Below are positions 18,349 to 27,955 of a DNA stretch of 64,000 nt, in pieces. Below the pieces are notes generated by a model. The model saw only the letters and a program-made list of their open reading frames with translations. It was not told the origin of the DNA and ran no database searches. Location of the stretch: NCBI RefSeq assembly GCF_000022905.1, contig NC_012590.1:2666001-2730000 (forward strand), read 5' to 3'. Each line of letters starts with the position of its first letter. Within the stretch, counting starts at the first letter, position 1. The translations under genes and the position numbers were made by a program. The DNA comes from Corynebacterium aurimucosum ATCC 700975. Its GTDB lineage: Bacteria; Actinomycetota; Actinomycetes; Mycobacteriales; Mycobacteriaceae.

Positions 18349-18831
18349 ATGGCAGCAGAGCACCCTGAAAACGATCTCACGTCCGACGCGGACTATACCA
18401 ACCTGCCGCGCCCCGAGCCCCGCAACTTTGACGAGCTTGCCGACGAACCCGATCCCCTCGCCGTCGCCGAAGCCAACCGCCGTTCCTCGCGCCAAGCTCT
18501 GTGTTTTATGATTTTGATCCTCGTCGGTTCGGTGCTCTATGCGCTTCTCCTCGCGGGCATCTTCAAGGTTGCCGGAACCACGACCGACTGCCTCCAGGCC
18601 GAATATGCCGCCTGGCTCTGCACGAGGACCCAGCGCACCGTGTTCGCCACGACGACACTGATCATCCCCTTCATTGGCATGATTGGCTGCGCGGTCATCA
18701 TGGTGCGCAAACTCAAGGCTTACGTGCGTTGGCGCGGCTGGATGGCCATTTTCTGGGTCATGGCCGGCAACTTCATGATCTGGTGCATCAACGATATCCA
18801 GATCCTGCTGGCCCCAGTGCTCGAAAACTAA
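18349..18831 (+). CDS. Hypothetical membrane protein
   Basis: A 160-residue protein with an acidic, Pro-rich cytoplasmic N terminus (1-45) and three hydrophobic segments (about 51-73, 97-120, 128-150). I do not recognise the family. It follows the universal stress protein by 11 nt and is likely co-transcribed. It converges on trhO with a 6-nt gap and no visible terminator. Confidence 0.7.
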   Translation: MAAEHPENDLTSDADYTNLPRPEPRNFDELADEPDPLAVAEANRRSSRQALCFMILILVGSVLYALLLAGIFKVAGTTTDCLQAEYAAWLCTRTQRTVFATTTLIIPFIGMIGCAVIMVRKLKAYVRWRGWMAIFWVMAGNFMIWCINDIQILLAPVLEN

Positions 18832-18837
18832 CGAAAA

Positions 18838-19767
18838 CTAGGCCTGCGCCTGGGACGCAGCCACCTCGGCGCAATCTGGGCGCCCACAGTGCTGTGTCTC
18901 AACGTGCTGGATGCAGTCATCACAGATGAGCACCTGCTTGCGGCAGGTGTCCTCATTAATGCAGTTGTGGAAGGTATTCGTCCCCTTCCCACAATGCACG
19001 CAGTGGCCGAGCTGAATAAAGCCCGGATCCTCTAGGCCCTGGCCAAACTCGTGGTGCATGCGCTTGTCAAAGACATACATCGAGCCTTCCCACAGGCCAT
19101 CGTTGCCGTACTTTTCGCCGTAGCGGACAATGCCGCCGTCAATCTGATAGACCTCGTTAAAGCCTCGGTTTTTCATCAAGGCGGAAAGAATTTCGCAGCG
19201 AATACCGCCCGTGCAATAGGAGACCACGGGCTTATCCTTCATCCAGTCATACTTGCCGGACTCGAGTTCGGCGATGAAGTCATGGGTCGTACGCACATCC
19301 GGCACCACGGCATTCTTGAATTTGCCGATTTCCGCCTCCATGGCGTTGCGGCCGTCGAAGAAGACGACCTCCTCGCCACGCTCCTCCACCAGCTTGTTGA
19401 CCTCTTCGGGCTTGAGGTGGACACCACCGCCGATGACGCCGTTCTCATCCACCTTGAGCTCGCCCGGCGCGCCGAAGGCCACAATTTCATCGCGCACCTT
19501 GACCGACAGGCGCGGAAAGTCTTCCGCTCCGCCTTCGGACCACTTGAACTCCATCTTCTTGAATCCCGGGTACTCGCGGGTCTCGCGCACGTAGCGCTTA
19601 CACGCATCCATGTCCCCGCCCACGGTGCCGTTGATGCCGTGCTCCGAGATGAGGATGCGGCCCTTCAGCCCGAGCTTCTCGCACAGGGAGCGCTGCCACA
19701 GCATGATCGCGGTGGGGTCCTCGATGGGAGTAAAGCAGTAGTAGAGGAGAATCTTGCCAATAGTCAC
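18838..19767 (-). CDS. trhO: tRNA uridine 5-hydroxylase TrhO (rhodanese domain, UPF0176)
   Basis: A 309-residue protein of the YceA/TrhO family, which hydroxylates U34 of certain tRNAs in an oxygen-dependent way. The rhodanese domain has the active-site loop CTGGIRCE near residue 185, and a C-terminal Cys-rich zinc region ([18 protein letters not shown]) follows. I chose the GTG at 19767 because the family begins KILLYYCF; the longer frame adds 20 unrelated residues. No partner gene is evident. Confidence 0.88.
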   Translation of the reverse strand: MTIGKILLYYCFTPIEDPTAIMLWQRSLCEKLGLKGRILISEHGINGTVGGDMDACKRYVRETREYPGFKKMEFKWSEGGAEDFPRLSVKVRDEIVAFGAPGELKVDENGVIGGGVHLKPEEVNKLVEERGEEVVFFDGRNAMEAEIGKFKNAVVPDVRTTHDFIAELESGKYDWMKDKPVVSYCTGGIRCEILSALMKNRGFNEVYQIDGGIVRYGEKYGNDGLWEGSMYVFDKRMHHEFGQGLEDPGFIQLGHCVHCGKGTNTFHNCINEDTCRKQVLICDDCIQHVETQHCGRPDCAEVAASQAQA

Positions 19768-19813
19768 GCCTGCAAGTCTAGGCCTGCTGCGAGGTAAAAC
19801 CCCAATCTTTTGG

Positions 19814-19880
19814 GCCCTACGCTGCAACCGCTCTTAGCCCAAAGCCCCAGACCTGAAACCCGCAACCTGCAGCGTGGGGC
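19814..19880. repeat. Inverted repeat in trhO-UPF0371 gap
   Basis: GCCCTACGCTGCA (19814-19826) and TGCAGCGTGGGGC (19868-19880) match 12 of 13 as an inverted repeat with a 41-nt loop. It lies upstream of trhO and downstream of the UPF0371 gene. It may act as the terminator of the latter, but there is no T-run. Nothing else is seen in this 222-bp gap. Confidence 0.4.
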
Positions 19881-19989
19881 GTCGCCAAGCGCGTGGTGCG
19901 TCTGAGTCAGCGAGCAGGGAGTTTCGGGATCGAGGTCTGGGGGAATGCCTGCGGGAAGGCGCTTCCAGCCAAGGTCCAGCAGGTGAGGT

Positions 19990-21486
19990 TTAGCGCTTCT
20001 GGTACAGCGCGCTCTTGCGGGCAAAGACCGGATCGGAGGTCACCAGGACACCCAGGTTGCGGAAGATGCCCTCATCCACCGAACCCAAGATGGTGGTGGT
20101 GTGGACATCGCAGCCCTGAAGCTCCTTGAGCGCATCAAGCGCGCGGCGGGCGTTCTCGTCCTTCGCCGCGGATACCGACAGCGCGATGAGCACCTCGTCG
20201 GTGTGCAGACGCGGGTTCTGGGAGCCCAGGTGCTTCGTCTTCAGCGTTTGGATGGGCTCGATGGATTCCGGGGACAACAAATGCAGTTCATCATCAATGC
20301 CAGCGAGGTGCTTGAGCGCATTGAGCAGCGCGGCTGCGGAGCAGCCCAGCAACGGGGAGGTGCGGCCGGTGATGATGGTGCCGTCGTGAAGCTGCAGCGC
20401 GGCTGCCGGGCCTTGCGTCTCTTCCGCCTTCTGACGTGCCGGGAGCACAACCGGACGGTCGGTGGACTTAATGCCGGCCTTCGCCATGACTACGGCGGCG
20501 CGCTCGGATTGCGTGGTGTCGAGGCCATTGCGGGCCTCCTCCACCAGCGTCTTGAAGTAACGGCGGATGATCTCCTGCTGGGAGGCCTCGCGGCAGACCT
20601 CATCGTCGGTGATGCAGAAGCCCACCATGTTCACGCCCATGTCCGTCGGAGACTGGTAGGGAACGGTGCCGGTCAGGCGCTCCAGCAGAGACTTCAGCAG
20701 CGGGAAGGCCTCGACATCGCGGTTGTAGTTCACCGTGGATTCGCCGTGCGCGGAGAGGTGGAAGTGGTCGATGACGTTGGCGTCGTTCAGGTCCACGGTG
20801 GCCGCCTCATAGGCCAGGTTCACCGGGTGATCGAGCGGCAGGTTCCAGATCGGGAAGGTCTCAAACTTGGCATAGCCTGCTGGCACGCCGCGCAGATTCT
20901 CGTGGTAGACCTGCGAGAGCGCGGTAGCCAGCTTGCCGGAGCCCGGCCCCGGCGCGGTGACCACCACGAGGTCACGGGTGGTCTCCACATAGTCATTCTT
21001 GCCCAGGCCATCCTCGGAGACAATGAGGTCGATGTTGGCGGGGTAGCCCGGAATGATGCGGTGGCGTGCCACCGTCAGCCCCAAACGCTCGAGGCGCTCG
21101 ATGAAAGCCTCCGCCTGGCTATTGCCATCCTCTAGCTGGGTCATGACGATGTTGTTAACCAGGAAGCCGCGGTCCCGGAAGACGTCGACAAGCCGCAGCA
21201 CATCATCTTCGTAGAGGATCCCCAAGTCACCGCGCATCTTCTGGCGCTCAATGTCCTTGGCATTAATGCAGACGAGGATTTCTACGTCATCCTTGATGCG
21301 CTCGAGCATCGCAATCTTGTTATCCGGGGTGAAACCGGGCAGAACGCGGGAGGCGTGCATGTCATCGAAAAGCTTGCCGCCCATTTCCAGGTAAAGCTTC
21401 CCGCCAATTTCTTTGCGCCGAGCATTAATGTGCTCCGACTGCAGCTCAATGTATTTTTCACGGTCAAAACCGATTGCGCGCCCCAT
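19990..21486 (-). CDS. UPF0371 / DUF1846 family protein
   Basis: A 498-residue protein of the DUF1846 (UPF0371) family, with the typical start [19 protein letters not shown] and the conserved GRTSPLLG and PVVLPARQ segments. The [11 protein letters not shown] stretch near 155 is a P-loop-like turn. Structures are known for family members but the biochemical role is not. It is transcribed divergently from the DNA glycosylase gene, 77 bp apart. Confidence 0.87.
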   Translation of the reverse strand: MGRAIGFDREKYIELQSEHINARRKEIGGKLYLEMGGKLFDDMHASRVLPGFTPDNKIAMLERIKDDVEILVCINAKDIERQKMRGDLGILYEDDVLRLVDVFRDRGFLVNNIVMTQLEDGNSQAEAFIERLERLGLTVARHRIIPGYPANIDLIVSEDGLGKNDYVETTRDLVVVTAPGPGSGKLATALSQVYHENLRGVPAGYAKFETFPIWNLPLDHPVNLAYEAATVDLNDANVIDHFHLSAHGESTVNYNRDVEAFPLLKSLLERLTGTVPYQSPTDMGVNMVGFCITDDEVCREASQQEIIRRYFKTLVEEARNGLDTTQSERAAVVMAKAGIKSTDRPVVLPARQKAEETQGPAAALQLHDGTIITGRTSPLLGCSAAALLNALKHLAGIDDELHLLSPESIEPIQTLKTKHLGSQNPRLHTDEVLIALSVSAAKDENARRALDALKELQGCDVHTTTILGSVDEGIFRNLGVLVTSDPVFARKSALYQKR

Positions 21487-21563
21487 AGTATTTAGGCCCT
21501 TCCGTTCAACGGGTAGTACCCGGAAAGTCTACAGCAGCACAGCCCCCGCGTAGACTTCCTGAC

Positions 21564-22379
21564 ATGCCTGAGGGACACGTTATTCACCGCCTTGCCCGCA
21601 CACTGAATGCGGATTTCCGTAACAAGCCGCTGGCCGTGAGCAGCCCCCAAGGCCGGTTCGCTACGGAGGCCGCGCTTGTCGACGCCTCTCCCCTCTCCCT
21701 CGCCGAAGCCTTTGGCAAGCACCTTTTTGTCCACTTCGATACGGATAACCCGCGCCACGTTATCTATATCCATCTGGGCCTCATCGGTTCCCTGCGCTTT
21801 GAGCCTTCTGCCGATGTGTGGGGCCAGATCCGGCTACGCATCGATAACGGCACAACGGCCGCGAACCTGCGCGGCCCGCAGTTCTGCACGCTCATCACGG
21901 AGGAGGAGTACCAGGCCAAGGTGGCGAAGGTGGGCCAGGATCCGCTGCGCAAGGATGCCGACCCAGATACCCTATGGGACCGCGTGCATGCCTCGCGACG
22001 CAGCATCGGCGCGATGCTCATGGACCAGGGTCTATTCGCCGGGGTGGGCAACATCTACCGCGCAGAAGCTCTTTTCCGACAAGAGCTTTCCCCCTTCATC
22101 CCCGGCAACCAGCTCGACCGCGCCGAGTTCGATGCCATCTGGTCTGACCTGGTCGATCTCATGGACTACGGTGTCGAGCACGGCCGCATCGACACGGTCC
22201 GTCCCGCCCATACGCCGGAGGCCATGGGCCGCGAGCCGCGCAAGGATGACCACGGCGGCGAGGTCTATGTCTATCGCCGCGCCGGCCTGCCGTGCCATGT
22301 GTGCTGCACCGAGATCCGCGAGCAGGTCATGCAGGGCCGCAACCTCTTCTGGTGCCCTACCTGCCAACCCGCGCGCTAG
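21564..22379 (+). CDS. Fpg/Nei family DNA glycosylase
   Basis: A 271-residue base-excision repair enzyme. The N terminus MPEGHVIHR has the catalytic Pro2 and Glu3 of the family; GH instead of L at 4-5 places it with actinobacterial Nei2-type enzymes. The helix-two-turn-helix lies around 140-190 (QGLFAGVGNIYRAEALF), and the C-terminal zinc finger uses CHVCC near 248 and CPTCQ near 267. It excises oxidised bases and nicks the AP site. It precedes nnr by 10 nt, so the two are probably one operon. Confidence 0.92.
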   Translation: MPEGHVIHRLARTLNADFRNKPLAVSSPQGRFATEAALVDASPLSLAEAFGKHLFVHFDTDNPRHVIYIHLGLIGSLRFEPSADVWGQIRLRIDNGTTAANLRGPQFCTLITEEEYQAKVAKVGQDPLRKDADPDTLWDRVHASRRSIGAMLMDQGLFAGVGNIYRAEALFRQELSPFIPGNQLDRAEFDAIWSDLVDLMDYGVEHGRIDTVRPAHTPEAMGREPRKDDHGGEVYVYRRAGLPCHVCCTEIREQVMQGRNLFWCPTCQPAR

Positions 22380-22389
22380 GGTGTGGGTT

Positions 22390-23988
22390 ATGCGCCCTGC
22401 TTATACCGTTGCCGCCGTCCGTGCCGCTGAGAAGCGCCTGCTTAAACAGCAGTCTCATGAGGAGCAGCTTATGAAACTGGCCGCCGCGGCGGTGGCAGAG
22501 GCTGCTTCGGTGATGCTGGAGGAACGCCCCGGAGCGGTGCTCATTCTTGCCGGTTCCGGCGGCAACGGCGGGGACGGGCTTTACGCCGGTGCGGCGCTGG
22601 CCTCGCGCGGGGTTTCGGTCCATGCCCTGGTTCCAGAGCGCTGTCACGAGGAGGCTCTCGCTGCGTTCCGTTCCGCCGGTGGCGCGGTCCTTTCTGCCGA
22701 CGCGCTGCCGTCAGGCAGCGCGCTGGTTATTGACGCCATCGCCGGCCTCGGCTCCGCCCGGGGCTTAAGCGGCACCGCGCTCTCGCTCTACCGCGAAGCC
22801 ACCGCTGCCGGGGCTACAGTCTTAGCCGTCGACATGCCCACCGGCGTCGATGCCGACACGGGAGTGTGCGCCGCGGATGCCGTCCGCGCCGATATCACCG
22901 TCACCTTCGGCTCGCCGCGCCTCGGCCACGCGCTGGCCGCCGAATGCGGACAGGTCGTGGTCTCCGATCTCTTCTTACCCGGCGCGCCCTCGTTTGCTGC
23001 GACCCTCGCTGAACTGGACGAACCAGCGGCCTTCATCGCCCACGAGCCCTCCGTGCCGACGCCCTTTACGTGGCAATCGGGCGAACTCGATCTTCCTGAC
23101 GGGCGCGCATCCCGCCCCTGGCCGGTTGGCTGCACCGGACCCATCGTTGATCCCACACCAGGCGCGCGCTCGGATAAGTATTCCGGTGGCGTCGTCGCCC
23201 TGGCCGCCGGCAGCGATATCTACCCGGGTGCGGGGATCCTGTGTACCACCGCGGCGGTGCGCGCCACGCCCTCGATGGTGCGCTTCATCGGCGATAACTC
23301 AATCACCTGTTTGCTGCCCGAGCTGGTTTGCCATCCCGATGTGTCCTCCGCCGGCCAAGCCCAGGCCTGGGTCGTGGGCCCCGGCCGCGGCACCGATGCA
23401 GCGGCCGCCACCGAACTGCGAAAGGTCCTGGCGCAGGGTCTGCCCACCGTCATCGATGCCGATGCCCTAACGCTTCTGGCACGCAATACCTCCCTGCGCC
23501 AGAAAGCCACCGAACACCCGATGACCATCCTCACCCCGCATGAAGGCGAGTTCAGCCGTCTCTATGAGGCCACTTTCGGCTCTGCTCCCGATGCGTCTGC
23601 TGGGTGGGCCGCTGCCCTCCACGAGCTTGCCGAAGAGCTACACAGCATCATCCTGCTCAAGGGCCGCCTAACCCGCGTCACCGCCCCGGGCCAGCCGATC
23701 TATTCCTTCAACGCCGGTCACTCCTTTGCCGCGACCCCCGGCTCCGGGGACGCCCTCTCCGGCATCCTGGGCGCGGTCGTAGCCCAGCTCTTCGCCAGCC
23801 CCTCCACCGAAACTGGCGCCGACCCCACCGCCCGAACCATCACCGAGGTCCTCCACGCCGGTGCCATCCACGCGCATGCGGCGGCCATCGCAGCCGAGAC
23901 CCCCGACGGGTTCGCCCCCTGCTCCGCCTCCCAGATCGCGGCGGCCATCCCGCAGGCCATCGCGCGGCTGGTCAACGCGAAGCGTTAG
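22390..23988 (+). CDS. nnr: Bifunctional NAD(P)HX epimerase / ADP-dependent dehydratase
   Basis: A 532-residue repair enzyme that restores hydrated NADH and NADPH. The N-terminal YjeF_N domain (to about 205) has the Rossmann motif GSGGNGGDGLYA near 56 and the DMPTGVDADTG segment. The C-terminal carbohydrate-kinase-like domain has GPGRGTD near 331, the DADAL and LTPHEGE segments near 357-382, and GSGDALSGILGA near 451. The start is the ATG at 22390 (MRPAYTVAAVRAAE), which fits the family; the open frame extends upstream only as overlap with the glycosylase gene. Confidence 0.93.
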   Translation: MRPAYTVAAVRAAEKRLLKQQSHEEQLMKLAAAAVAEAASVMLEERPGAVLILAGSGGNGGDGLYAGAALASRGVSVHALVPERCHEEALAAFRSAGGAVLSADALPSGSALVIDAIAGLGSARGLSGTALSLYREATAAGATVLAVDMPTGVDADTGVCAADAVRADITVTFGSPRLGHALAAECGQVVVSDLFLPGAPSFAATLAELDEPAAFIAHEPSVPTPFTWQSGELDLPDGRASRPWPVGCTGPIVDPTPGARSDKYSGGVVALAAGSDIYPGAGILCTTAAVRATPSMVRFIGDNSITCLLPELVCHPDVSSAGQAQAWVVGPGRGTDAAAATELRKVLAQGLPTVIDADALTLLARNTSLRQKATEHPMTILTPHEGEFSRLYEATFGSAPDASAGWAAALHELAEELHSIILLKGRLTRVTAPGQPIYSFNAGHSFAATPGSGDALSGILGAVVAQLFASPSTETGADPTARTITEVLHAGAIHAHAAAIAAETPDGFAPCSASQIAAAIPQAIARLVNAKR

Positions 23989-24018
23989 CTCCGTGGCCCG
24001 GCACTAGCTCCGCAGCAA

Positions 24019-24168
24019 GGTACGTTTCGATCAAATAGCACCCCAAAAACTCGAAGATCTGGGACCTTATTTGATCGATCCGTACCTGGCCGCCGCCGTG
24101 TTGGTACGTTTTCGCAACGAAGCCCTAGAATTTCGCGATTTGCGGTCCACTATTTACCAAAACGTACC
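24019..24168. repeat. Two diverged tandem palindromic repeats with GGTACG...CGTACC ends
   Basis: Copy 1 (24019-24086, 68 nt) has 19-nt arms, GGTACGTTTCGATCAAATA and its complement at 24068-24086, matching at 17 positions. Copy 2 (24103-24168, 66 nt) has perfect 10-nt arms GGTACGTTTT/AAAACGTACC. The copies share the order of short blocks (TCGAAGAT/TCGCGATT, then CTATTT-like) and look like relatives of one REP-type unit. Copy 2 contains the stop codon of the next gene. This fills the 161-bp gap between nnr and that gene. Confidence 0.65.
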
Positions 24169-24974
24169 GTGGCGCGGCGCAGGATCCCGGACGCGGTACC
24201 GACGGACTTGCGCATGAGCCCGCGTGGCCCCACCGCCACCGTGCCGCGGCGCAGCGAAGTGTTCTCCCACGGCCACGTCATCCCGGCCCACGCTGCTGCG
24301 ACGGCGAGGGTCTCTGCCGCGATGTAGCCAGGCCAGGGCCCCAGCAGGTTGATGATGGAGGGGCTGCCCGGCGCGTGGTTAAGGAAGCCGTAGTTGCCAT
24401 CGGTCTTCGCGTTGACCGCCATGGCGGTGGCCATCCACACAGGTGTGACCTTCACTGCGAAGCGGTAGCCCTTCCACGTCGGCCGGTAGCCCAAGCCAAA
24501 GGTCAGCACTAGCGGCACAGCGAGAGCCACGATGTGGAAGAACCAGTAGGTGCCAAACCGCAGCCACCGCGGTAAGAAGTAGTAGAAGACGTCCGGGGTG
24601 ATGATGGCCTGTGGGTTGAGGATGATGCCCCAGAAGTAGGTCAAGGTCAGGGCATGCTCGTTGCCGGTAATGAGGCCCAGCGCCAGGATCGGGCGCAGCA
24701 CATCGCACAGGTGCAAGGGCAAAGACTCCCGGATATCGAATTGCTTCGGGTCCAGGGAGATGACCGTCCACGCAGTGCCCGCCACCAGCAAGGCCCAGCC
24801 CACCATCCGGCGGATGAAGGTCTCGCGGGAGGTTCCCTTGATTCTGCGGGCAGCGACGATAAAGACCCCGCAGGCCACCACAGTGATGCTCAACATGAGC
24901 GCATGCAGCGCGGTCCACTGCTGCATGCGCGGGTAGTCAGTTGGGCTTACTCGGGGCTTGCGGGGTCGAATCAT
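24150..24974 (-). CDS. TIGR02206/YwaF-like integral membrane protein
   Basis: A 274-residue protein with about seven hydrophobic helices. The conserved LPLHLCDV motif near residue 95 and NYGFLNHAPGSPS near 195 mark the TIGR02206 (YwaF) family, whose function is not known. The stop lies inside a palindromic repeat. It converges with nnr. No operon partner is evident. Confidence 0.82.
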   Translation of the reverse strand: MIRPRKPRVSPTDYPRMQQWTALHALMLSITVVACGVFIVAARRIKGTSRETFIRRMVGWALLVAGTAWTVISLDPKQFDIRESLPLHLCDVLRPILALGLITGNEHALTLTYFWGIILNPQAIITPDVFYYFLPRWLRFGTYWFFHIVALAVPLVLTFGLGYRPTWKGYRFAVKVTPVWMATAMAVNAKTDGNYGFLNHAPGSPSIINLLGPWPGYIAAETLAVAAAWAGMTWPWENTSLRRGTVAVGPRGLMRKSVGTASGILRRATVRFGK

Positions 24975-25027
24975 AACGGGGTAATAATTTACCCCTTTGT
25001 ATGAACATATGAGAGATAAGCGGGTTC

Positions 25028-25678
25028 CTACGCTGCTAGCTCGGAATATTCGGAGAGCTTTCCGTCCTTGACCTCCACCACGGTGTCGGCATAGTCAAGG
25101 AGGCGGCGGTCGTGCGTGATGAACAGCGTTGCGGTGTCGAAGTCATCGGTGACACCGCGCAGGAGCTTGGCAATCTCGCGGGAGAGCTTGGAGTCCAAGG
25201 CGGAGGTCGGCTCATCCGCAAGCAACACGGAAGGCTGGCCCATGAGCGCGCGCGCAATGTTGACGCGCTGGCGCTGACCACCGGAGAGCTGGTTCATGCG
25301 GCGGTTGCCAAAGCCTTCCAAACCCACGAAGCTGAGCAGCTCGTCAGCCCGGTCACCGCGGGGCTTGCGGCCCTCCATGTGGTCAATAATGAGCAACTGC
25401 TCGCGGGCCGTCAGGGCAGCTAGCAGGTTGGCCTGCTGGAAGATGAGCCCGCGGGTGCCGTGCATCTCAACAGTTCCGGAGTCCGGCTCGATGAGACCGG
25501 CGGCTACAGAGAGCAGGGTGGATTTACCGGAACCGGATTCGCCGATCACGGCGGTGAGCTCGCCGGGCTTGATGTCCAGGCTCACGCCGTCGAGTGCAGT
25601 GGTGCGGGACTGGCCGTCGGGGTAGGTCACCACGATGTCGCGAAGAGACAGTGCAGGGGAAGAAGCGGTGGTAGTCAT
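25028..25678 (-). CDS. hrtA: Heme exporter ATP-binding protein HrtA
   Basis: A 216-residue ABC ATPase of the MacB/LolD type. Walker A is GESGSGKST near 46, the signature is LSGGQRQRV near 137, and Walker B is LLADEPTSALD near 156. Its ATG overlaps the stop of hrtB by one base (TAATG), so the two are coupled. Divergence from a sensor kinase-regulator pair is the gene order of the corynebacterial heme-efflux locus hrtBA/chrSA; the pump protects against heme toxicity. The assignment rests on that order plus the partner's sequence. Confidence 0.85.
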   Translation of the reverse strand: MTTTASSPALSLRDIVVTYPDGQSRTTALDGVSLDIKPGELTAVIGESGSGKSTLLSVAAGLIEPDSGTVEMHGTRGLIFQQANLLAALTAREQLLIIDHMEGRKPRGDRADELLSFVGLEGFGNRRMNQLSGGQRQRVNIARALMGQPSVLLADEPTSALDSKLSREIAKLLRGVTDDFDTATLFITHDRRLLDYADTVVEVKDGKLSEYSELAA

Positions 25679-26673
25679 TAGGCATTGCCTCCTAGGGCGT
25701 CGAGCGGATTGATTTTGGAGACGCGGCGGGTGGCCAGGAAAGCACCGGCGATGCCGAGCAACCAGATTCCCAACGCGGGGACGATGACGGTCATGGCGGA
25801 GACCTCGAAGGGCACAGCGCCCTGGGCGGCAAGGCCCAGCAGCCAGCCGACGAGCGCGCCGACTCCCACGCCAATCGCCAGGATGATGGCGGCCTGCGCG
25901 ATGGCGTCCTTGAGCAGGTACTTCACGCTGGCGCCAAGGGCGCGCAGAATGGACAGGTCACGGGTGCGCTGGATGGTCCAGATGCTCAGGAAGGCGATGG
26001 TCACCAGCGCGGAGATGCCGTAGAGGAAGGCCTGCATGGTCAGCAGGGAACCGCGCTCCGAACTATAAGCCGGAAGACCGGACAGTGCCTTGCTCATGGA
26101 CACGGAGGTGTCGGTCGGCTCGTGGGAAAGCACGGCCACACCCACCATGTCTTCGGGGGAATGGGAGACCTTCTGCCAGGTTTCGGTAGAGACCCACACC
26201 ACCGGGGAGTGGGAGTAATACTCATCCTCAACCACCGCGTTCACGTCCAGGTCCACGCCGCCAAGCGTGCCCCGGGAGGGCGCGTTCAGGGCGTCGTCGA
26301 TGGATTGGCTCAAGACCATGCCTTCTTCCGGAATCACGGTTCCGGAGCCAGGAATCTGGGTGCCGGCGGGCAAACCGATAACCGCCACACCGCCGTGGCC
26401 CTCCAGCTTGGTTTGGGAGGTACCCAGCGGAATACCAGAGGTGGGCACGTCCTCAGCAAAAATCTCCGACTCGGTGAAGGAGGGGTCTTCCGTCGAGAAG
26501 GTCACATAAGGATTCTGCTCCCCGAGTGCCTCGAGGGCGGAAGTATTTTGCTTGGACAGGCCTTGGGTCAGGCCGGACAACATAACGAGCAACAACGTAA
26601 TTAGAGCCACGACGCCGCCGATCAGGAAGAACCGACCGCGGGCGGTGACTATCTCTCTCAATGCCAGGAACAT
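25678..26673 (-). CDS. hrtB: Heme exporter permease HrtB
   Basis: A 331-residue FtsX/MacB-type permease: one N-terminal helix (about 17-38, GRFFLIGGVVALITLLLVML), a large extracellular domain (about 45-215) and three C-terminal helices. The start MFLALREIVTARGRFFLIGG and the SGLTQGLSKQNTSALEALG segment agree with corynebacterial HrtB as I remember it. I start at the ATG at 26673; a longer frame from 26763 would run through the promoter. It is divergent from the sensor kinase, whose regulator likely activates it on heme exposure. Confidence 0.85.
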   Translation of the reverse strand: MFLALREIVTARGRFFLIGGVVALITLLLVMLSGLTQGLSKQNTSALEALGEQNPYVTFSTEDPSFTESEIFAEDVPTSGIPLGTSQTKLEGHGGVAVIGLPAGTQIPGSGTVIPEEGMVLSQSIDDALNAPSRGTLGGVDLDVNAVVEDEYYSHSPVVWVSTETWQKVSHSPEDMVGVAVLSHEPTDTSVSMSKALSGLPAYSSERGSLLTMQAFLYGISALVTIAFLSIWTIQRTRDLSILRALGASVKYLLKDAIAQAAIILAIGVGVGALVGWLLGLAAQGAVPFEVSAMTVIVPALGIWLLGIAGAFLATRRVSKINPLDALGGNA

Positions 26674-26732
26674 ACTATTTATCCTGCGTGTGCGGGCGCC
26701 GAAAGTAATCGGGTAGCCAGTTGAACCTCTAC

Positions 26733-26748
26733 TCAACCAGTTGGTTGA
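26733..26748. promoter_or_regulatory. Palindrome in the hrtB-chrS divergent region
   Basis: TCAACCA-GT-TGGTTGA is a perfect 7-bp inverted repeat with a 2-nt centre, 60 nt from the hrtB start and 38 nt from the kinase start. A partial copy (CCAGTTGA) lies at 26718-26725. It is a candidate binding site for the adjacent response regulator. Confidence 0.5.
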
Positions 26749-26785
26749 TTCGCGCTCCCCCACCTAGGCGATAGGCTGGTGCCTC

Positions 26786-27955
26786 GTGATGATGAGCAAC
26801 AAACTGTGGACCGTGGGACTGCATGCCATGTTCGGCTTCCTCCTCGTGTTCGGAGTGCTCCGCGCCTGGGCCGATGAGCGCCTCGACGCCCGCGTCCTCG
26901 GCCTCTCCATTGCACTCGCAGTGGTCTACACGTGTTTCGTCATCGTCGGTTCCCGCACCATTACCCGCCCCGTCCCCACCACGCTGTGGCTCGCCGCTTT
27001 GTGCTTGTTGTGGATCGGCCTCATGGTGCACGCCCAAGACTTCATGTGGCTCGAGTTCCCGCTGGTCTTCGTCTTCATCCATGCGCTTCCTTTCTGGCCA
27101 GGAATCGTCGCCAGCGTGATCCTGTGGGCCGTGGCCGCCTTCGTCCCCGCGTGGATCCACCCGCAATTCTGGACCGCGGCCGCGGCCATCGGGCCATTCA
27201 TCGGCACGTGTTTCGCCGTGGCCGTCTACCACGCCGCCCGCCGGGTTCAGGCGGAAGCGGCACACCACGAGGCCGTCGCCAAGCAGCTGCGTGAGACCCA
27301 GGAAGAACTGGCCGCCAGCGAGCACCAAGCCGGGCGCCTCGAGGAGCGGGAGCGGCTCTCCCGCGAAATCCACGACACCGTGGCGCAGGGGCTGTCCTCC
27401 ATCGTCCTGCTCAGCCGCGCCGCCAAGAACACGTCGACGCAACAGGACGTCACCGAGCAGCTCGCGCTCATTGAGAAGGTGGCCCAGGACAACCTGGCCG
27501 AGGCCCGGCGCTTCGTCAAGGAGCTCGCGGCCCCTGCCTCCTCCATCGATAAGGAACTGCGCACACTCGTGGATGAGCTCCAAGCCCAGGCCAAGGGCCT
27601 CGGGCTGCGTACCTATTTTGGACTCAAGCTCACCGGCAGCGCCGACGTCCCCACCGAGTTTTCCCACGTCATCCTGCGCGCCGCGCGCGAAGGTCTCACC
27701 AATGTCATGAAACACGCCGACGCCGACCGCGCCGTGGTCACCCTCGGTTCTTTCAAGGATGAGATCACCTTGGATGTCGCCGATGACGGCCGCGGCATCG
27801 AGGGCCCGCGCGGCTTTGGGCTCACCGGCCTGGAGCAGCGAGTTCGCAGCGTCGGTGGCAGCGTCCAGGTAGAATCTTCACCCGCCGGCACCGCGCTCGC
27901 GGTGCGAATCCCAACAGGAGGCAGCAGCAATGGTCAACGTGATGCTCATCGATGA
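26786..27955 (+). CDS. chrS: Heme-responsive sensor histidine kinase ChrS
   Basis: A 389-residue NarL-type sensor kinase. Five to six hydrophobic helices fill residues about 8-155 with almost no extracellular domain, fitting a kinase that senses within the membrane. A short coiled segment leads to the HisKA_3 dimer region, with the phosphorylated His in SREIHDTVAQGLSS near 197, and an HATPase domain with N..KHA near 308 and DDGRGI near 333. The start could be GTG 26786 or either of the following two ATGs. It overlaps its regulator by 26 nt. Confidence 0.83.
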   Translation: MMMSNKLWTVGLHAMFGFLLVFGVLRAWADERLDARVLGLSIALAVVYTCFVIVGSRTITRPVPTTLWLAALCLLWIGLMVHAQDFMWLEFPLVFVFIHALPFWPGIVASVILWAVAAFVPAWIHPQFWTAAAAIGPFIGTCFAVAVYHAARRVQAEAAHHEAVAKQLRETQEELAASEHQAGRLEERERLSREIHDTVAQGLSSIVLLSRAAKNTSTQQDVTEQLALIEKVAQDNLAEARRFVKELAAPASSIDKELRTLVDELQAQAKGLGLRTYFGLKLTGSADVPTEFSHVILRAAREGLTNVMKHADADRAVVTLGSFKDEITLDVADDGRGIEGPRGFGLTGLEQRVRSVGGSVQVESSPAGTALAVRIPTGGSSNGQRDAHR

